In this document: one piece after another, positions 44,533 to 57,900 of the stretch | How positions within the stretch are numbered: position 1 is the stretch's first letter | Layout of the letters: each line of letters begins with the position of its first letter | NCBI GenBank assembly: GCA_947650365.1 | Contig: CANTAL010000208.1 | Location: 315,001-379,000 of the forward strand | Reading direction: 5' to 3' | Length of the DNA: 64,000 nt | Source of the DNA: Chamaelirium japonicum | Lineage: Eukaryota > Streptophyta > Magnoliopsida > Liliales > Melanthiaceae | Notes under the pieces: generated by a model | Databases searched by the model: none | The model's input: only the letters and a program-made list of their open reading frames with translations | What the model was told of the DNA's origin: nothing | Program-made: the position numbers and the translations under genes

Positions 44533-45341
44533 ATGGCCGCAACTCCCCTGCTGTCCAACACGCCTCCTGCCGCAAATAGCCGCATCTCTCACCTTCTACA
44601 CTCCAAACGAGCAATCTCCCTACAAACCCCCTCCGCCTCTCGCCCTCGCAGCCACCGGGACCGGGACTGGGGCCAGGGCCGGCAACTGAGAATCCACGCT
44701 GTTCAAGAAACCAAAGAGGAAGCCAGCACCACCACACAATCCCCATCCGCCGAGGAGGCGACGGAGAAGTACGGGCTCGAGTTTGGCCTGTGGAAGGTAA
44801 AAACCCCAATTCCCTGTGCAAAGGGTGTTCAGCTTGTCGTCTCAACCCTTACTGCCCGCCCTTTTTTTTGTTCTCTCTATTTTGTTGGGTATAGATATTT
44901 AGCTCCAAGGAAGGCGGAGAGGGCGGAGAGGGCGGCGACGGGAAGGAGAAATCGAAGGCGGATCAAACGAAGGAGCTATTGGCGAAGTACGGCGGGGCGT
45001 ACCTGGCCACCTCCGTCACCCTCTCCCTCATCTCCTTCACCCTCTGCTATCTCCTCGTCGGCGCCGGGATCGATGTCCAGTCGCTGCTCAACAAGGTCGG
45101 AACCAACCGCACGCACTCACTTTATCGGTCCTATAGAGATCAAACGCCTCACGCTGCTGCGGTGTTCCGTTTGTTGCAGGTGGGCATTGTGGCCGATGAG
45201 ACCGGAGGGAAGGTGGGGACGTTCGCGCTGGCGTACGCCGCTCACAAGGCCGCATCTCCCATCAGGTTCCCGCCCACCGTCGCCCTCACGCCCATCGTCG
45301 CTACCTGGATAGGCAAGATGACATCCAAGCCAGACAAGTGA
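44533..45341 (+). CDS. FAM210-like (DUF1279) protein, predicted plastid-targeted, three exons
   Basis: Exons 44533-44796, 44895-45095 and 45180-45341, GT-AG introns, all phase 0, 208 residues. The start ATG lies in a good context (GCGATGGCC). Residues 1 to about 60 are rich in Ser, Ala and Arg with few acids (MAATPLLSNTPPAANSR), like a chloroplast transit peptide. A GLEFGLWK / FSSKEGG linker and a Glu/Lys/Gly stretch follow. The DUF1279 domain begins ELLAKYGGAYLATSVTLSL, has a hydrophobic helix ending YLLVGAGIDV, then DETGGKVGTFALAYAAHKA and the conserved end FPPTVALTPIVATWIG. The family is membrane-associated; the molecular role in plants is not known to me. An upstream in-frame ATG at 44446 is less likely because it precedes the probable transcription start. 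Confidence 0.92.
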
Positions 45342-45354
45342 TGAACCAACACCT

Positions 45355-45392
<38 letters not shown>

Positions 45393-46275
45393 CACAGTCT
45401 CTCCCTACTCTCTCTAGGATTTTATCTTTCTTAAAAGCTTAAACAGATACTCGATAGATTTTTGTACTGCGTTTGTATAATATACCTTCCACCATGCAAT
45501 ACTTCCTTCTTTGAGAATGAGCAACTTGGAACCTGAGGATACAATCTTGAATGCATGAACTGTTTGATGATACATAGCTCGATTGTTGAAACCATTTCAT
45601 TAGGAATCTGTAGCTACTGTGCGCACCTAGCACATTATAAGAAGCCTAGCAGCAACATATAAAACCTGGAACCATGAAAGACCTGGTAGCCTCTTGCTCC
45701 AACAAACAAACATCAGGGGAAAATAAAAAAGGAGAATAACATATTGATGCCTGCTTTCATTCAGATTTACTGCCATACATAATTACAAAAAAAAAAACAG
45801 CACATTTAATTGGGTACCGAGGCTTCAGAACAGAGAGGACCGGCATCGGATTCATCATCTGATTTCGTATCGCCTGACCGATGCAACAAAATACGGCACT
45901 ATGCCCACCAAGAATTATGGATTCCCAACTGAGGAGCTTGATGGGCCTGCTTGGCTTCAGAACAGAGGACCCGCGTGTATATTGGTGATGCTGAGGAGCT
46001 TGATGGGTCTGCTTGTCTTCTGTTCAAAAAAGTGCAGATCTGAGTTTCCGTCTTTTTTTTTTTGACTTCACTAATCCTGTATACACCTCTGACCCGAATT
46101 GTTACTGTAGGGAACTTCAGTAACACCAGATGGGGATGTCTGGGGCAGAGGTGAGCTGACAGTCCCAGTTGTCGTGAAGTCCTCTGGATTAAGTTGGGCA
46201 ATCCCGTCCCATCGAACCTCAGCTTTGATCAGAGTAAAGGATTTCAGAACGCATTTGAAGCAAGACAAAGTAAAG
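45342..46275. other. Intergenic between convergent genes
   Basis: Holds a (GA)n microsatellite at 45358-45390 and the 3' UTRs of both neighbours. A near-duplicate phrase (GAGGAGCTTGATGGG(C/T)CTGCTTG(G/T)CTTC plus a CAGAACAGAGGA motif) occurs twice at about 45930-45975 and 45988-46020. No gene. Confidence 0.6.
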
Positions 46276-49200
46276 CTAAAAGGGGGTGAAAATACAAGTA
46301 CTATCAAGGATACGTGGTGTCTTCCACATGTCCGTAATGCTAACATCAGCATCTGATAGAAGCCAGTAATCGGCATCCATCTGCAAAACAAAATAAATGT
46401 ATTTCTTTCACCATAGTGAGGATTCATGTGTTTGAAAGAACCGATGGTCGTAGATTGGTTTTCTATCATGAAACATTGCGGGATGATATACTTGGATAGG
46501 ACTCAGATTTGTATACTTACATCAACATCCGAAGGAACAATCCTCATCATCCCACCAAGAACATCCTGTGAGGCATTTGAATCCGAGCACATCATCTGAG
46601 CGTCTTGACCCTCGAGCTCCATCTCCTTCCCCCTGTTATCTTCTGCTACCATTGTCACTGCTGAGTTCTGAACAAACCCTGAATTCATAGGTGGGAGTCT
46701 GGGTGGTGACTCGACGCCACTCATCTCGAATTTCTCCTCAAATTGACTAAGAAATGAGAAAAAGAAAGCAAGTGTTAAAAATAAAGTCTCCATATTGAAG
46801 AACATGGTATGATTCAACTTTGCAAGTCTATGCTTACAGGTTTGATGTGTGTGTGTGTGCAGGGGGGGGGGGGGGGGTGGGGGGGGTTGGGGGGAGGGGG
46901 GGAAGGCAGCATTACCTAACTAGGTAAACATCTATAGGACCCATGGTGCTTCTCAGGACGATTCTATATCTCCTCTGAGAATAGTCACCAGCCTGCATAT
47001 GTAAGCACCCAAAATATTCGAACTTAGAATCAAAATATGGAGCATACAAAATGGACTTTGCACTGAGTGCTTCATTGCATCCTACCTCATCAGGACTTGG
47101 GACCTCCAAGGTAGTTCCATGGGGTGCTTTGATTGCAATTAGGGTTTCATTCTACGTATAAAGAAAAGTTGGGAGAAATAAAGTAAGTCGATACTCACAG
47201 ACCAGAATAGCACTGAAGTACCAAACTGCCACTCAAAACCCTAGATTGTATACACAAACCAAACCTGAAAACAGGGTAGGCCCTTGATGTCATCTTCAGT
47301 CACAAAAAGCCACCTACAGGCAGTAGGGAAGATGACAATAGAAAGAAACTATGAGAGTTGTGGTTAACTGGAGACTAGTACACCGAGTATGAGAAGGAAC
47401 GTACTTCTGATTGTTTTCATCTTCACTAAGCTCCCTTAATTTTTCTCTCATTTCGCTGCAAACAACTTGTAAATTTTAGGGTGATTGATAAGAAACCGCA
47501 GAGAACAATACGTAGCAGTTTCACTAACAGCCAACCTTATACGATCATCTAAGTTGCGCTCTTGCAGGCTAAGATTTTCAACTTCTCCCTAGAAAACAGA
47601 AAGAAAGAAAAAAAATAAGATCCAGCCATGATTTAACTCATACTTAATGAAGCAGATTAAAGAATAGCAAATGGCTCAATGCACAAGTCGTGCATCTGCT
47701 TAAAAAATGGTTAAATTGGTAGGCAAGCAAGATTTTGAAATAATGTGTGCACATACAACACAACTGGTCAGCCCACCAGAATACCTGCAGAATTGAAATG
47801 TTATTATTGGCCTCTCCCGGCCTCGAGTCATCCAGCCCCCTGCCAAAAAGGTTCATTGTTCAATACGGTGAGTTCTTAAACAGTTTTAAGAGCAGCTCAC
47901 AAAAAACACACATAGAACAAATCAACAAAGAAAAAGACAAATGCTTAATTACGTCCAATGTATTCTGTTCTTGAGTTTCTTTTCGATCAGTCCAATTCCT
48001 TCCAAGACATTTGTAATATCATAGATCCGCCTCTTTTGCACCTGTACCATCAGAAACCTTTTTTATAAGCTCATATGATATTAGGGTATGTATATTAGTA
48101 CACTTCTTCTCACCTCCAAAGTTTCTGCAGCTTTGTTCAAATCAAGGATGCCATCCTGTGCGGTTTTAAGCAAATTTATGAACTTTTTCGTCAAGAGTCC
48201 TGACAAACCACAACACATTAGTGGGACAGTAAGCTAAACTCCTTATTTGTTTTTCTTTTGTTCAGCATTTAATGCTTTTTAAAACCTAAGCCAACACTTG
48301 ATCACCTAAAGAGCTGTCATAACGGCAAGTTCCAGCAGGAGTAAGAGAGTTGTTAGAAGGGGAACCTGCAAAAGACACAGATAAGACTTCTATTATATCT
48401 TAAGTGAATGCATGCCAGAGACTTTTAGAGTTAAACCTATTAATTACATGATTTATAGAAAGAACAGTTCTCACCAGCATTTGATATAGGAGTCTGAGGT
48501 CCGGACTTATTGTACTTTGCAACCTTGGACCTGCAGTAGTTCCTACCTCCTTTTCCTGATACCGGTGTGAGGAGAGTACTGCTAACTACTTCCGCATATC
48601 CAGGGCTAGTTGCCCACTCACTTGATTCCGCAGCTTCATTCTCAGGCTTTCGCTTCAACTGCATTGGACATACATTTTCATTAGAGTTCAATCAGAAACT
48701 GAAAACGAGCTCAAATGCCCCAGAGCAGAACAGATAACTATTTTATTGATGACGCACAAGATCGCTGCATCTTATCCATATATGCTAGGGATCCACCAAA
48801 ACATATAGGTGACTCGCGAACAAGGTTCAAAATTTCGATTTCGACAAATCTTTGACACTGCAGGATACATAAATATTGCGTGGAAATATTTTGACAGTGT
48901 GGAAATACTGTAATTTTATAAAAATGATGAAAATATTGAGTAAATGAGGAAATTTTTAAAAAAAACTATAGGCAATCATAAATCAAGCATGGATTCACAC
49001 TTTGGTACACTTAAATAACATTTCTACACTCTCTTGGAGTGTGGAACTCTACATAGCTTGTATCTCATTGTATATTGTGCAGATGCATAACAGTCTGAAC
49101 ATTGAAATGATGAAAATATTATTTTATCACCAATAAATCTGATCATAAAAATTTGTTGATCTACAACATATCCAATTTCAAGTGATTCCATCAACATTAG

Positions 49201-52200
49201 GACTTCAATGTTCTATTTTTTTCAAACCCCCAATTTTCGAAATGTAAATCGATAAGTTTAGTGATTGATCCCAGAATTCGGTGTAAGGGTATCAAATCTT
49301 GATAGATTTGATGTTCTTACACCACTATGTTATCAATTAAATAACTAGAGACGAATAAATAGTAGTGTTTTCAAAAACGTGCCCCGGGGCGTGCCTCGAA
49401 GTGGGACGGACCTAAAAAGCTCAGGGAGTTGAACTTGAGGCAAGACTCCACGGGGACGTTCACCCTAACCAGTGGGGCGCCGCACCGGGCACCAGGTGTG
49501 CGTCTTTCGTGCCCCACCAATTAGGGCGAATGACCCCGTGGAGCCCCGAATCATTTTAAAGTCGGAGAAGACCCGATTTTGGACAGCGAGAGACAGAGGG
49601 CTCCCGATCTCCTCCATCGGATGTGACGGCCGCTCCAACCCTCCGGGTACTCCTCATCCTCTGTTACAGCCTACGATTTTATTTTTCTTCTTCTTCCTCC
49701 TCCTCCTCTGTTACAGTTATTTCTTTTCTTCCTCCTCTGTTACAGTCGACGACTTTTTTCCTTCTTCCTCCCCAGCCTGTTACAGTTTTTTTTTCTTCCT
49801 CCTCCTCCTCCTCCTCCTCTGTTACAGCCTACAATGTATAATTTCTTTCTATTTCTTCCTCTTCCGCTTCCTCTTCCTCCTCTGTTACAGCCTAGGGTTT
49901 ATGATTTTTTTCTTCTTCTTCCTCCTATGTCAGCCTAGGGTTTATGATTTTTCTTCTTCCTCTTTTCTTTTTCTTTTTTTTATATTAAAATACAATGATA
50001 ATTATTAGATATAGAATGTGATCATTTATTTTCTTATCGTTGTGGTAATTGGTAATTTGGTAGATATGTTGGTGGCGGGGGGAAGAAAGATTTTGCATGG
50101 AAAAAGGCAAAGACTATTGAAGGGGGAAAAAATCTCGATGAAGGTTTTGTGATCAACAATGCAGTGGGATAGTGAATCGTTTCAAGCATCATTTAGCTGG
50201 TACAAGACATGAGATGAAAGCATGTCCCAAAGTTTCCTAGGAAGTAAGAAAATAATGCAAAAAGGCTTTGTCCACTTTCCTCAAAAAATAGTTCAAGCAA
50301 AACGAGTTAATTGAGGAGATTGGAATGGGTCTTGCAGAGAGAGTGATAGTTTTTCTGCTCAGAATCTTAGCATTTCGAAGAGTGGGGGCAGAAGCATAAC
50401 TAGTGAGAGTCGGATTACTTCTAGACCGAGGGGTCCAATGGATAAATTCACTACTTCTGACGCCGAACAAAGTACATTGAACACCAACTGGAAGTAAGAT
50501 GAAAGAATAGAGGAATGCCGAAAAATTGGTCGCTTTATTTTCTCAAAAGGGCTTCCATTCAATACGATGAATGATTCCTATTGGTTGCCCATGCTTGAGG
50601 GCATTGCTACTTATGAGCATGGGCTCAAACCCCCATCTATGCATGAGTTGAATACATGGATCCTCAAAGAACAAGTTGCCAACATCAATGTCCTAATGGA
50701 AGAACATAAAAGAGCATGAAAAGACTATGGGTGCTCAATCATGTCCGATGGTTGGATAGATGGGAAAATCATGTCTAATCAAATTCCTTGTGATAGCCCT
50801 GTCGACACTTGGTTTCTAAGGTCAATTGATGCATCGGATACAATAAAAAATGGCAAGTTGATGTTCATATATATTGATGATGTGGTTGAAGAAATCGGTG
50901 AAAATAATGTTGTTCAAATTAATAGATTATCACGGATAGTGCAAGTGACTAAACGAATGCTGGGAAGAGGATTATTGAGAAGAGAGAGAGGTTGTATTGG
51001 AACCCATGCGCGCTCATTGCATTGATATAATGCTAGAAGACATTGGAAAGTTGAAGGTTCATCAAGACACACTTTTGACGAAAGGCAAGTGGTGAAATTT
51101 ATCTATGGGCATACATGGGTTCTGCTTGATGAGAACTTTCACAATGAACCATGAGCGTCTCCAACCCGCAATAACTCGTTTTGCTACATCTCATCTAACT
51201 CTTCAAAGCATCTACAAGTAGAAGCAACCCCTTCAAGCTATGTTCTCTTCAGAAAAATGGGCTTTGAGTTCTTGGGCAAAGAAGTTGAAGATATTAAATC
51301 ATGTGCCACGGTAAAGTTTGATCCCAACTTTTGGTTTTATGTTGGTTTTTGCATCAAGAGCACAATCCCTCATGTGAGTGTTTTGAGAGAGGTTGATTCA
51401 GAGAAGAGACCAGCTAGGCGGCTATGGGATACATTTATGAGTTGATTGATTCGACAAAGGCAGAGATTGATTTTAATTGGGGTGGGACTGTAAAGAAGTA
51501 TGGGTCAATTTGGAAGAAGATAGATGCTAGAAGGACTCCGCAACTTCATAAACCCTTGCATGTTGTTGGATACTATCCAAACCCTCAACTATGTTACAAA
51601 GAGAGCTTCTCTAATGTTGATGAAGTGGGGCAAGAGTTGTATAAGTGCACGGATAGGATGTTAAGCTATGAAGATCGCCTCAATGCTGATATCCAGTTAG
51701 ACTTGTACGACAATGCAAAAGGGAATTTCAGAAGTCAGGTTGCTATAGAATCATAGATTCAAGGAAGTTGCAGTCTCCAGGTATTAAACGTATATCATTT
51801 CATATTTTCAATTGAATATTTGAACAATGCTATGGATCACTTATGTATGTAATTATTTTATTTTGTTGTAGCCGATTGGTGAAAACGTTTTGGAAGTAGG
51901 ACGCCCGAATTGACAAAGTTTTATATTCGAGCCTGTTCTCTCACTTATAGTGCTTCAAGGTGTGAAAGGAACTGGAAGGTATGTTTCTTTCATGGATGAT
52001 GGATCTAGTTACTTAAATATCATTATCCAAAAACTTACATATTTAAAAAAGTTGGAGTGTGTGCCCAATGGACAGAAATCCGACCATTGGTGAAAACATG
52101 TACCTCATTGGAGTGTGTGCCCAACGGACCAAAATTTGACTGTTGGTGAAAACTTGTGTCTCGTTGGAATATGTGCCCAACAGATAAAAATATGACTATT

Positions 52201-54646
52201 GATGATTTTAAATATTTAAATTTTAATTAAAATTAAAATTTATAATTATTTTTTACTCTTTGTTAGTATTTTATTATTATTGTAATTTAGAAATATGACT
52301 TGGTATTCTTGAGTAATTTCATAAATTGTCCAAGGGTATGTTCGACATTTTAAATGAAATAGGCAGTGAAGATAGGAGTCGCTGAGTCGGTTTTAGTGCT
52401 GCTGAACTTTGGGTTCCCCTATGCTGACGTGGCATGCTTGGCTACATACACTTTGGAGTAAAGCTGGGACTTATTTGGAGATGTTCTAACACAACATAAA
52501 TTGGAAAAGCATTCAATTTTTGCATGGTCGTATGATATGAAAGTGATGGATGTAGAGGGTCACAAGGAGACTGATAATGTTGAAGTATTCGATGGAGAAT
52601 TGTTGGTTGAAGAAAAATGTCAATATCGAGTATCAGATTTTAGTTGATTACGGAGTCCGTTATGTCGAACATTTTTGCTTCCGTTGTTTGGCTTATAATT
52701 CATATGACGGAGATGGATGTAACTCCCTATATCATATCTTGCTTTATACCCTCTTCCCCTTGATTCTTTGCTGGTATAGAAGAACCTTGGAGATTACTCC
52801 ACATTGCATGAGCATAAATTGATAATCAATAAGGTAAGTCACCCTACCCTTCAAGTGGCATTTATGTCTATTGTTAGGCGCCTATATTGCTAAGTTGCAT
52901 TGATCATAAGTTGCATTGATCAGGGTTTTGGCACCAATCTTAAAGTGGTTGATGTTAGTTTGACAGTCGGTCAGAAAATTCTTGTCAAACTTTTATAAAG
53001 CCTTTTTTATTAGAATTGTACTCAATAGTCTACCCCATCTTGGTGGGGATAAAACTTGGATGATTATGTCAATGATGATGGTGGCAATGCTCGTGATGAA
53101 AAATAAGTTTATATCGTCCAAAATGTAATTGAGGATGGGGTCTGTCAAGGTTCAAAATCTTCATTTCGGTGGAAATTTTGACCTTCTAGATATGGAAATA
53201 TTTTGTGGAAATATTTCGACAATGTGGAAATATTGCAATTTTGTAGAAATGGTGGAAATATTGATTTTTTGATGGAATTTTTTAGTGAAACTCTGGATAG
53301 TCATAAACCAAGTACAGATACACTTTGGAACACTCAAATAATATTTGTACCCTATCAAGGGTGTAGAGCTTCACATAGCATGAATTTAATGTATTGAGTC
53401 TTGTGCGATCTTATTTGGTTCGGTTTTGATATATATTTTTCAAATATTTTTTAATCTCTTTTTTGGATAAAAATATTTTCAAAATAAAGATTAGTTGATT
53501 GTTAAAATAATGTTTCAAACGATTTTGAAAGCGGACTTAAAACAAGAAAGTTATACAAGTTTGAAATTATACAAAAATTATGCTGAAATGTGAAACACTG
53601 TTTTTTTACTAAGTCTGAAAAAAAAAAAGTTTTTATATAGAAAAGTTTTTATAAATTCAAAATTTCCTAAGACGAACCATTGTTTTCTAGATGCACTCGT
53701 ACTTCTACACCTTGTGGAATTTTTTGAGCCAAAAATGAGTTGATTTAATCACTTTTCTCACCATGTAGATTTTATAAAAAACCATGAAAATTGTTTTCTC
53801 CTACTAAAACTAAAAGTTTATTTTTTGAATCATTTGGTTTTTGATTTTTTTGATATTTTTATTGAAATCAAATGGGGGGGGTATTTGCTTATTTACATAT
53901 AATAACATTTAAGTTTTGTAAATAAGCTGTTGAGAACTAGGCCACAAGCTCCCTTTTATAACCAGTCAGTCCCACAATTTCGGATATATTTCACCAAAAT
54001 TTCAACAAAATCTCACGATATTTCGTGGAGATGGAAATATTTCGTGGAAATATCGTGATATTTCGCAAAACCGCTTGATATTTTGAAATTTCCAGTTCTG
54101 ATCGAAACTGCAAGTGGGATTTCGTATCGGGTTTTCATTTTCCGATATTTCGCGATATTTCACGAAATATATCGATTTTTTGTACCTTGTGGTTTGTAAG
54201 GTACACCAAGTTCATTCAACAAACCAATGACAATGAAAAGATCTGAATGCACGTTGGTTCCTCAACGACTACCCTTTCTCTGTGAGGAATGTATGTTTAC
54301 ATGAACGTCTTCCCTGCATTGGCTCCATTCTTCCTAGGTGTGATAATCTTATACGTTGCCTCCTAACCATATTTTCATGCTACCAACCCCATATCTCTAA
54401 TTAACTTTCATTGTTTTTAGCTTATTACTTGATGTTTGAACCTTTAATATAATGCCCTTAGATCATACATAGAGATTCTTTATATTTTGGCTAAGATTTG
54501 CACTAGTCTATGCTTCTTGTCTTCTCATAAACATGTTTTCAATTGGAAGCAGTGTTCTGAAAGGTTCAAAGCGTACATGAGGCATAAAGGTATCCTAGAG
54601 CCTAGGCGTAAGGCGCAACTCAAGGCACGAGTCTGATTGAAGTAAG

Positions 54647-54718
<72 letters not shown>

Positions 54719-54863
54719 GCATGCTATAATGCGGCATGCGGTACGTGCGGCATCGCACTGCAGCCGTCTGATGCACGTACTGCGTGCATCGCATGCACCG
54801 CTACGTGCATCAGACGGCTGCGGTACAGTGCCGCACGTACCGCATGCCGCATTATAGCATGCC

Positions 54864-54961
<98 letters not shown>

Positions 54962-57900
54962 TGCATAACTAGACTAAGAAAATGAATCTTAACACAATTA
55001 ATAAATTGGATAAATCTTTGTTGCAACAACACAAATGTTGTAGCCTTGTAGGTTTGAATTATGGCTCCAAATAAGCTATTTAAAATATATTAAATATTCA
55101 AATATGTATAGTTCAAATTCAATAACTAGTTATAAGATATTAAATAAGATATTATAGCAAACAAAAAATAAATATTAAATGATTGCATGAGTTATTTCAT
55201 CCGTGTGCTTGTGCACATGCTTCTAAATCAGTATGAAATGTGCAAATCGAGAAAAAGAAGAAAACTTATTGAATCTTGTAATAGTTGAAATAATATCAAA
55301 GTCATCAAATCTAACCCACAATTGTTAATATGGTCCTACCTAAGAACAATAACAAATAATTTTGAATGTAAATAATATTCAATCAATGTGCCAATATTCA
55401 GACTACGCAATCATGAATCAAATTTACTTAATAACTTAATCATATTGCCAAAAATATCAAGTGTAAGCACATAATTGCACATGGTTCAACCAGGTGCACC
55501 TTTTTTGTGCCTGGAGCCTAGGCGCGTGCCTTATACCTAGGTGCGCACCTTTCTAACAGAGCCTCATCTTGTGCTTTTTGAGGTGTAAGGGGTGAGCCTA
55601 GTTGAGCCTGAGCCTAGGCACACCTTTAATAACACTGATTGGAAGTTTTCATATGTTGATCCCTTATTTTAAGTTTATGATTTTATTCATGAGTAGACCT
55701 AGACATGCCTTAGCATCTAACTTAGCATCTAAAAAGCACTGACACTGGTACAGGGACACGGTTACAACACGACACGAGTACACCGACACAGCAAATCCTA
55801 AAAAAAGAGGACACGGGTACGACGAGGACACAGCAAAATAAATTAATATTTTTTATTTATATTTTATGTGTGTTTATAATTCATATATATTTCAATAACC
55901 AAAAAAATCTCATAGAAAACAACTAAAATAAAATTTTAATGCATATTAAATCTCAACCGTTAGTTACACCCAGCCTGATTGGTGAATCACATACAGCCCT
56001 AAATGGCATGAAAAAAATGGTTGTGTTTCAGTTTTGGTTTCAACCTATCTGAAACCTCAGAGGATCGGATAGGTTTGTTGACGGATAGTCCCACATCGGT
56101 GAGGGAGGCACCCATCACCCGCTTAATATACCCCCTGTGGACCTCCCCTTACAACCCGGGTTTTGAGGTGCGAGGGTATCTAACATGGTATCAGAGCTGA
56201 CCCGTCTCCTGCTCCGGCTCCGAATGCTCCCCGCCGATCGTGCCTTGCCATGCATGCTCCGCACGGGAGGATCCTTGCCACGCATGCTCCGCGTGAGGGG
56301 GAGTGTTGACGGATAGTCCCACATCGGTGAGGGAGGCACCCATCACCCGCTTAATATACCCCATGTAGACCTCCCCTTACAACCCGGGTTTTGAGGTGTG
56401 AGGGTATCTAACAAGGTTAAAGCCAAAACTGAATCGTAACCGCCTGTTACAACCAACCTAACAAGTGAATTATACTCAGGCGCAAATGACGTGCAAAAGA
56501 ATGGTTGCGATTCATTTTTGGCTTTAACATATCCGATCTTCTAAGGCAGCTTGTGACCCGACGACCCTATATCGAATAGCATGTCAACCCGCCGTGTCGG
56601 GTGCGTGTCCAGCGAGTGCCCAACGTGTGTCCAACCGTGTCCGGCTCCCGGAAGCACGTGGGACATGGCACATGCGTGTCCGGTGTGTGTCCGACTAGTG
56701 ACCGACGAGTGTCGGTGTCCGACAAGTGTCCGACACGGATACGAGAGGCCTGGGGAAGTGTCCGTGCTTCCTAGCTTAGCATCTATAGTTGCACTTGCTT
56801 AATCTTAGTTTTGATTAAGTTTAACTGATTTTGCTGAATTGGGAAGAAAAGTTGATTTAAAACTTTAATGTGTTTCTACAAAGGTGTACTGAAATACACT
56901 ACAACCTAGGGCGTGCAGCGGATTTGGAGTGCTTCAATGAAGTAGGAAATTCTTTGCAATTGAATTACCATAATCACCCGTATAATAAGGACCTCCATCT
57001 TCTACTTTTAACGATAAATTATGCACTGGAACCCACAAAGAATGCACAAAAATTTGGAAGTCGTCTTTTACCATGACCATCAAAAATACAACAATTTGGT
57101 TGCTTTCGGTTTCTTGGGTCTATCATACAAAAAAATGGAGAGATGCATGATAATATATCCAATAGAATTGGAGTAGGTTGGATGATGTGGAGAGGAGCTT
57201 CGAGACTGCTATATGATCACAAATGCCTTTAAACTTAAATCTAAATTTTACACGACAACAATAAGACCCGCAATGTTATATGGTTCAAAATATTGGCCCT
57301 TAAAGAGAGCTCAAGCTCATAAGATAAGCATGGTAAAGATGAGGATGTTGAGGTGGATATACAATTACGTGGATAGAGTAAGGAATGAATATATTAGAGG
57401 TAGTATTGGAGCGGCACCAATTGAGAACAAGATAATGGAGAACAAATTAAGATAGTTTGAGCATGTACAACGTAGAGCAAAGACAGACCCGATAAGGAGA
57501 GGGTATCAAATTAAAGTGGAAGGTCCAAGGAGAAGCAAACCGATGGGCGTTGTTAAAAAAAGGTATGAAAAATCTTTCATTGACAATAAATATAGCCCTA
57601 AACATAAATGAATAGCAAAGAAGGATTCATAAAGGGACATGGCTTGATGGTTGTGATTATGGTTATGATCTCATCAGGACCATCCCTCTCCAACCACGTC
57701 GCTTATTCATAAAGGAATATGTATAATATTATGAGAAAGCATGTCTCATTTGATTGCGGTAGCATTGTCCAACCTTAGTTCTCCAACATGTTCTGAGTGA
57801 TTGACCAATTTAGTGCAAATTTATTGCATTGAATATTGAATATTGGAATTCTACAGATTCTTCATGACATTCGGTCACATGAGTCATCAAGGTGAACTCA

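Noticed and set aside
44895..45095. Possible frameshift in exon 2 of the DUF1279-like gene, in the Gly/Glu-rich linker
   Set aside because: Recounting gives 201 bases in the exon and one open frame from GLWK through FSSKEGG to the DUF1279 domain.
49472..50008. 178-codon Phe/Ser/Leu-rich frame
   Set aside because: Comes from the pyrimidine-tract array; the true hAT frame starts downstream.
54525..55032. Open frames coding for long Ile-Tyr repeats
   Set aside because: They are translations of the (TA)n tracts and the hairpin; no start context or homology.
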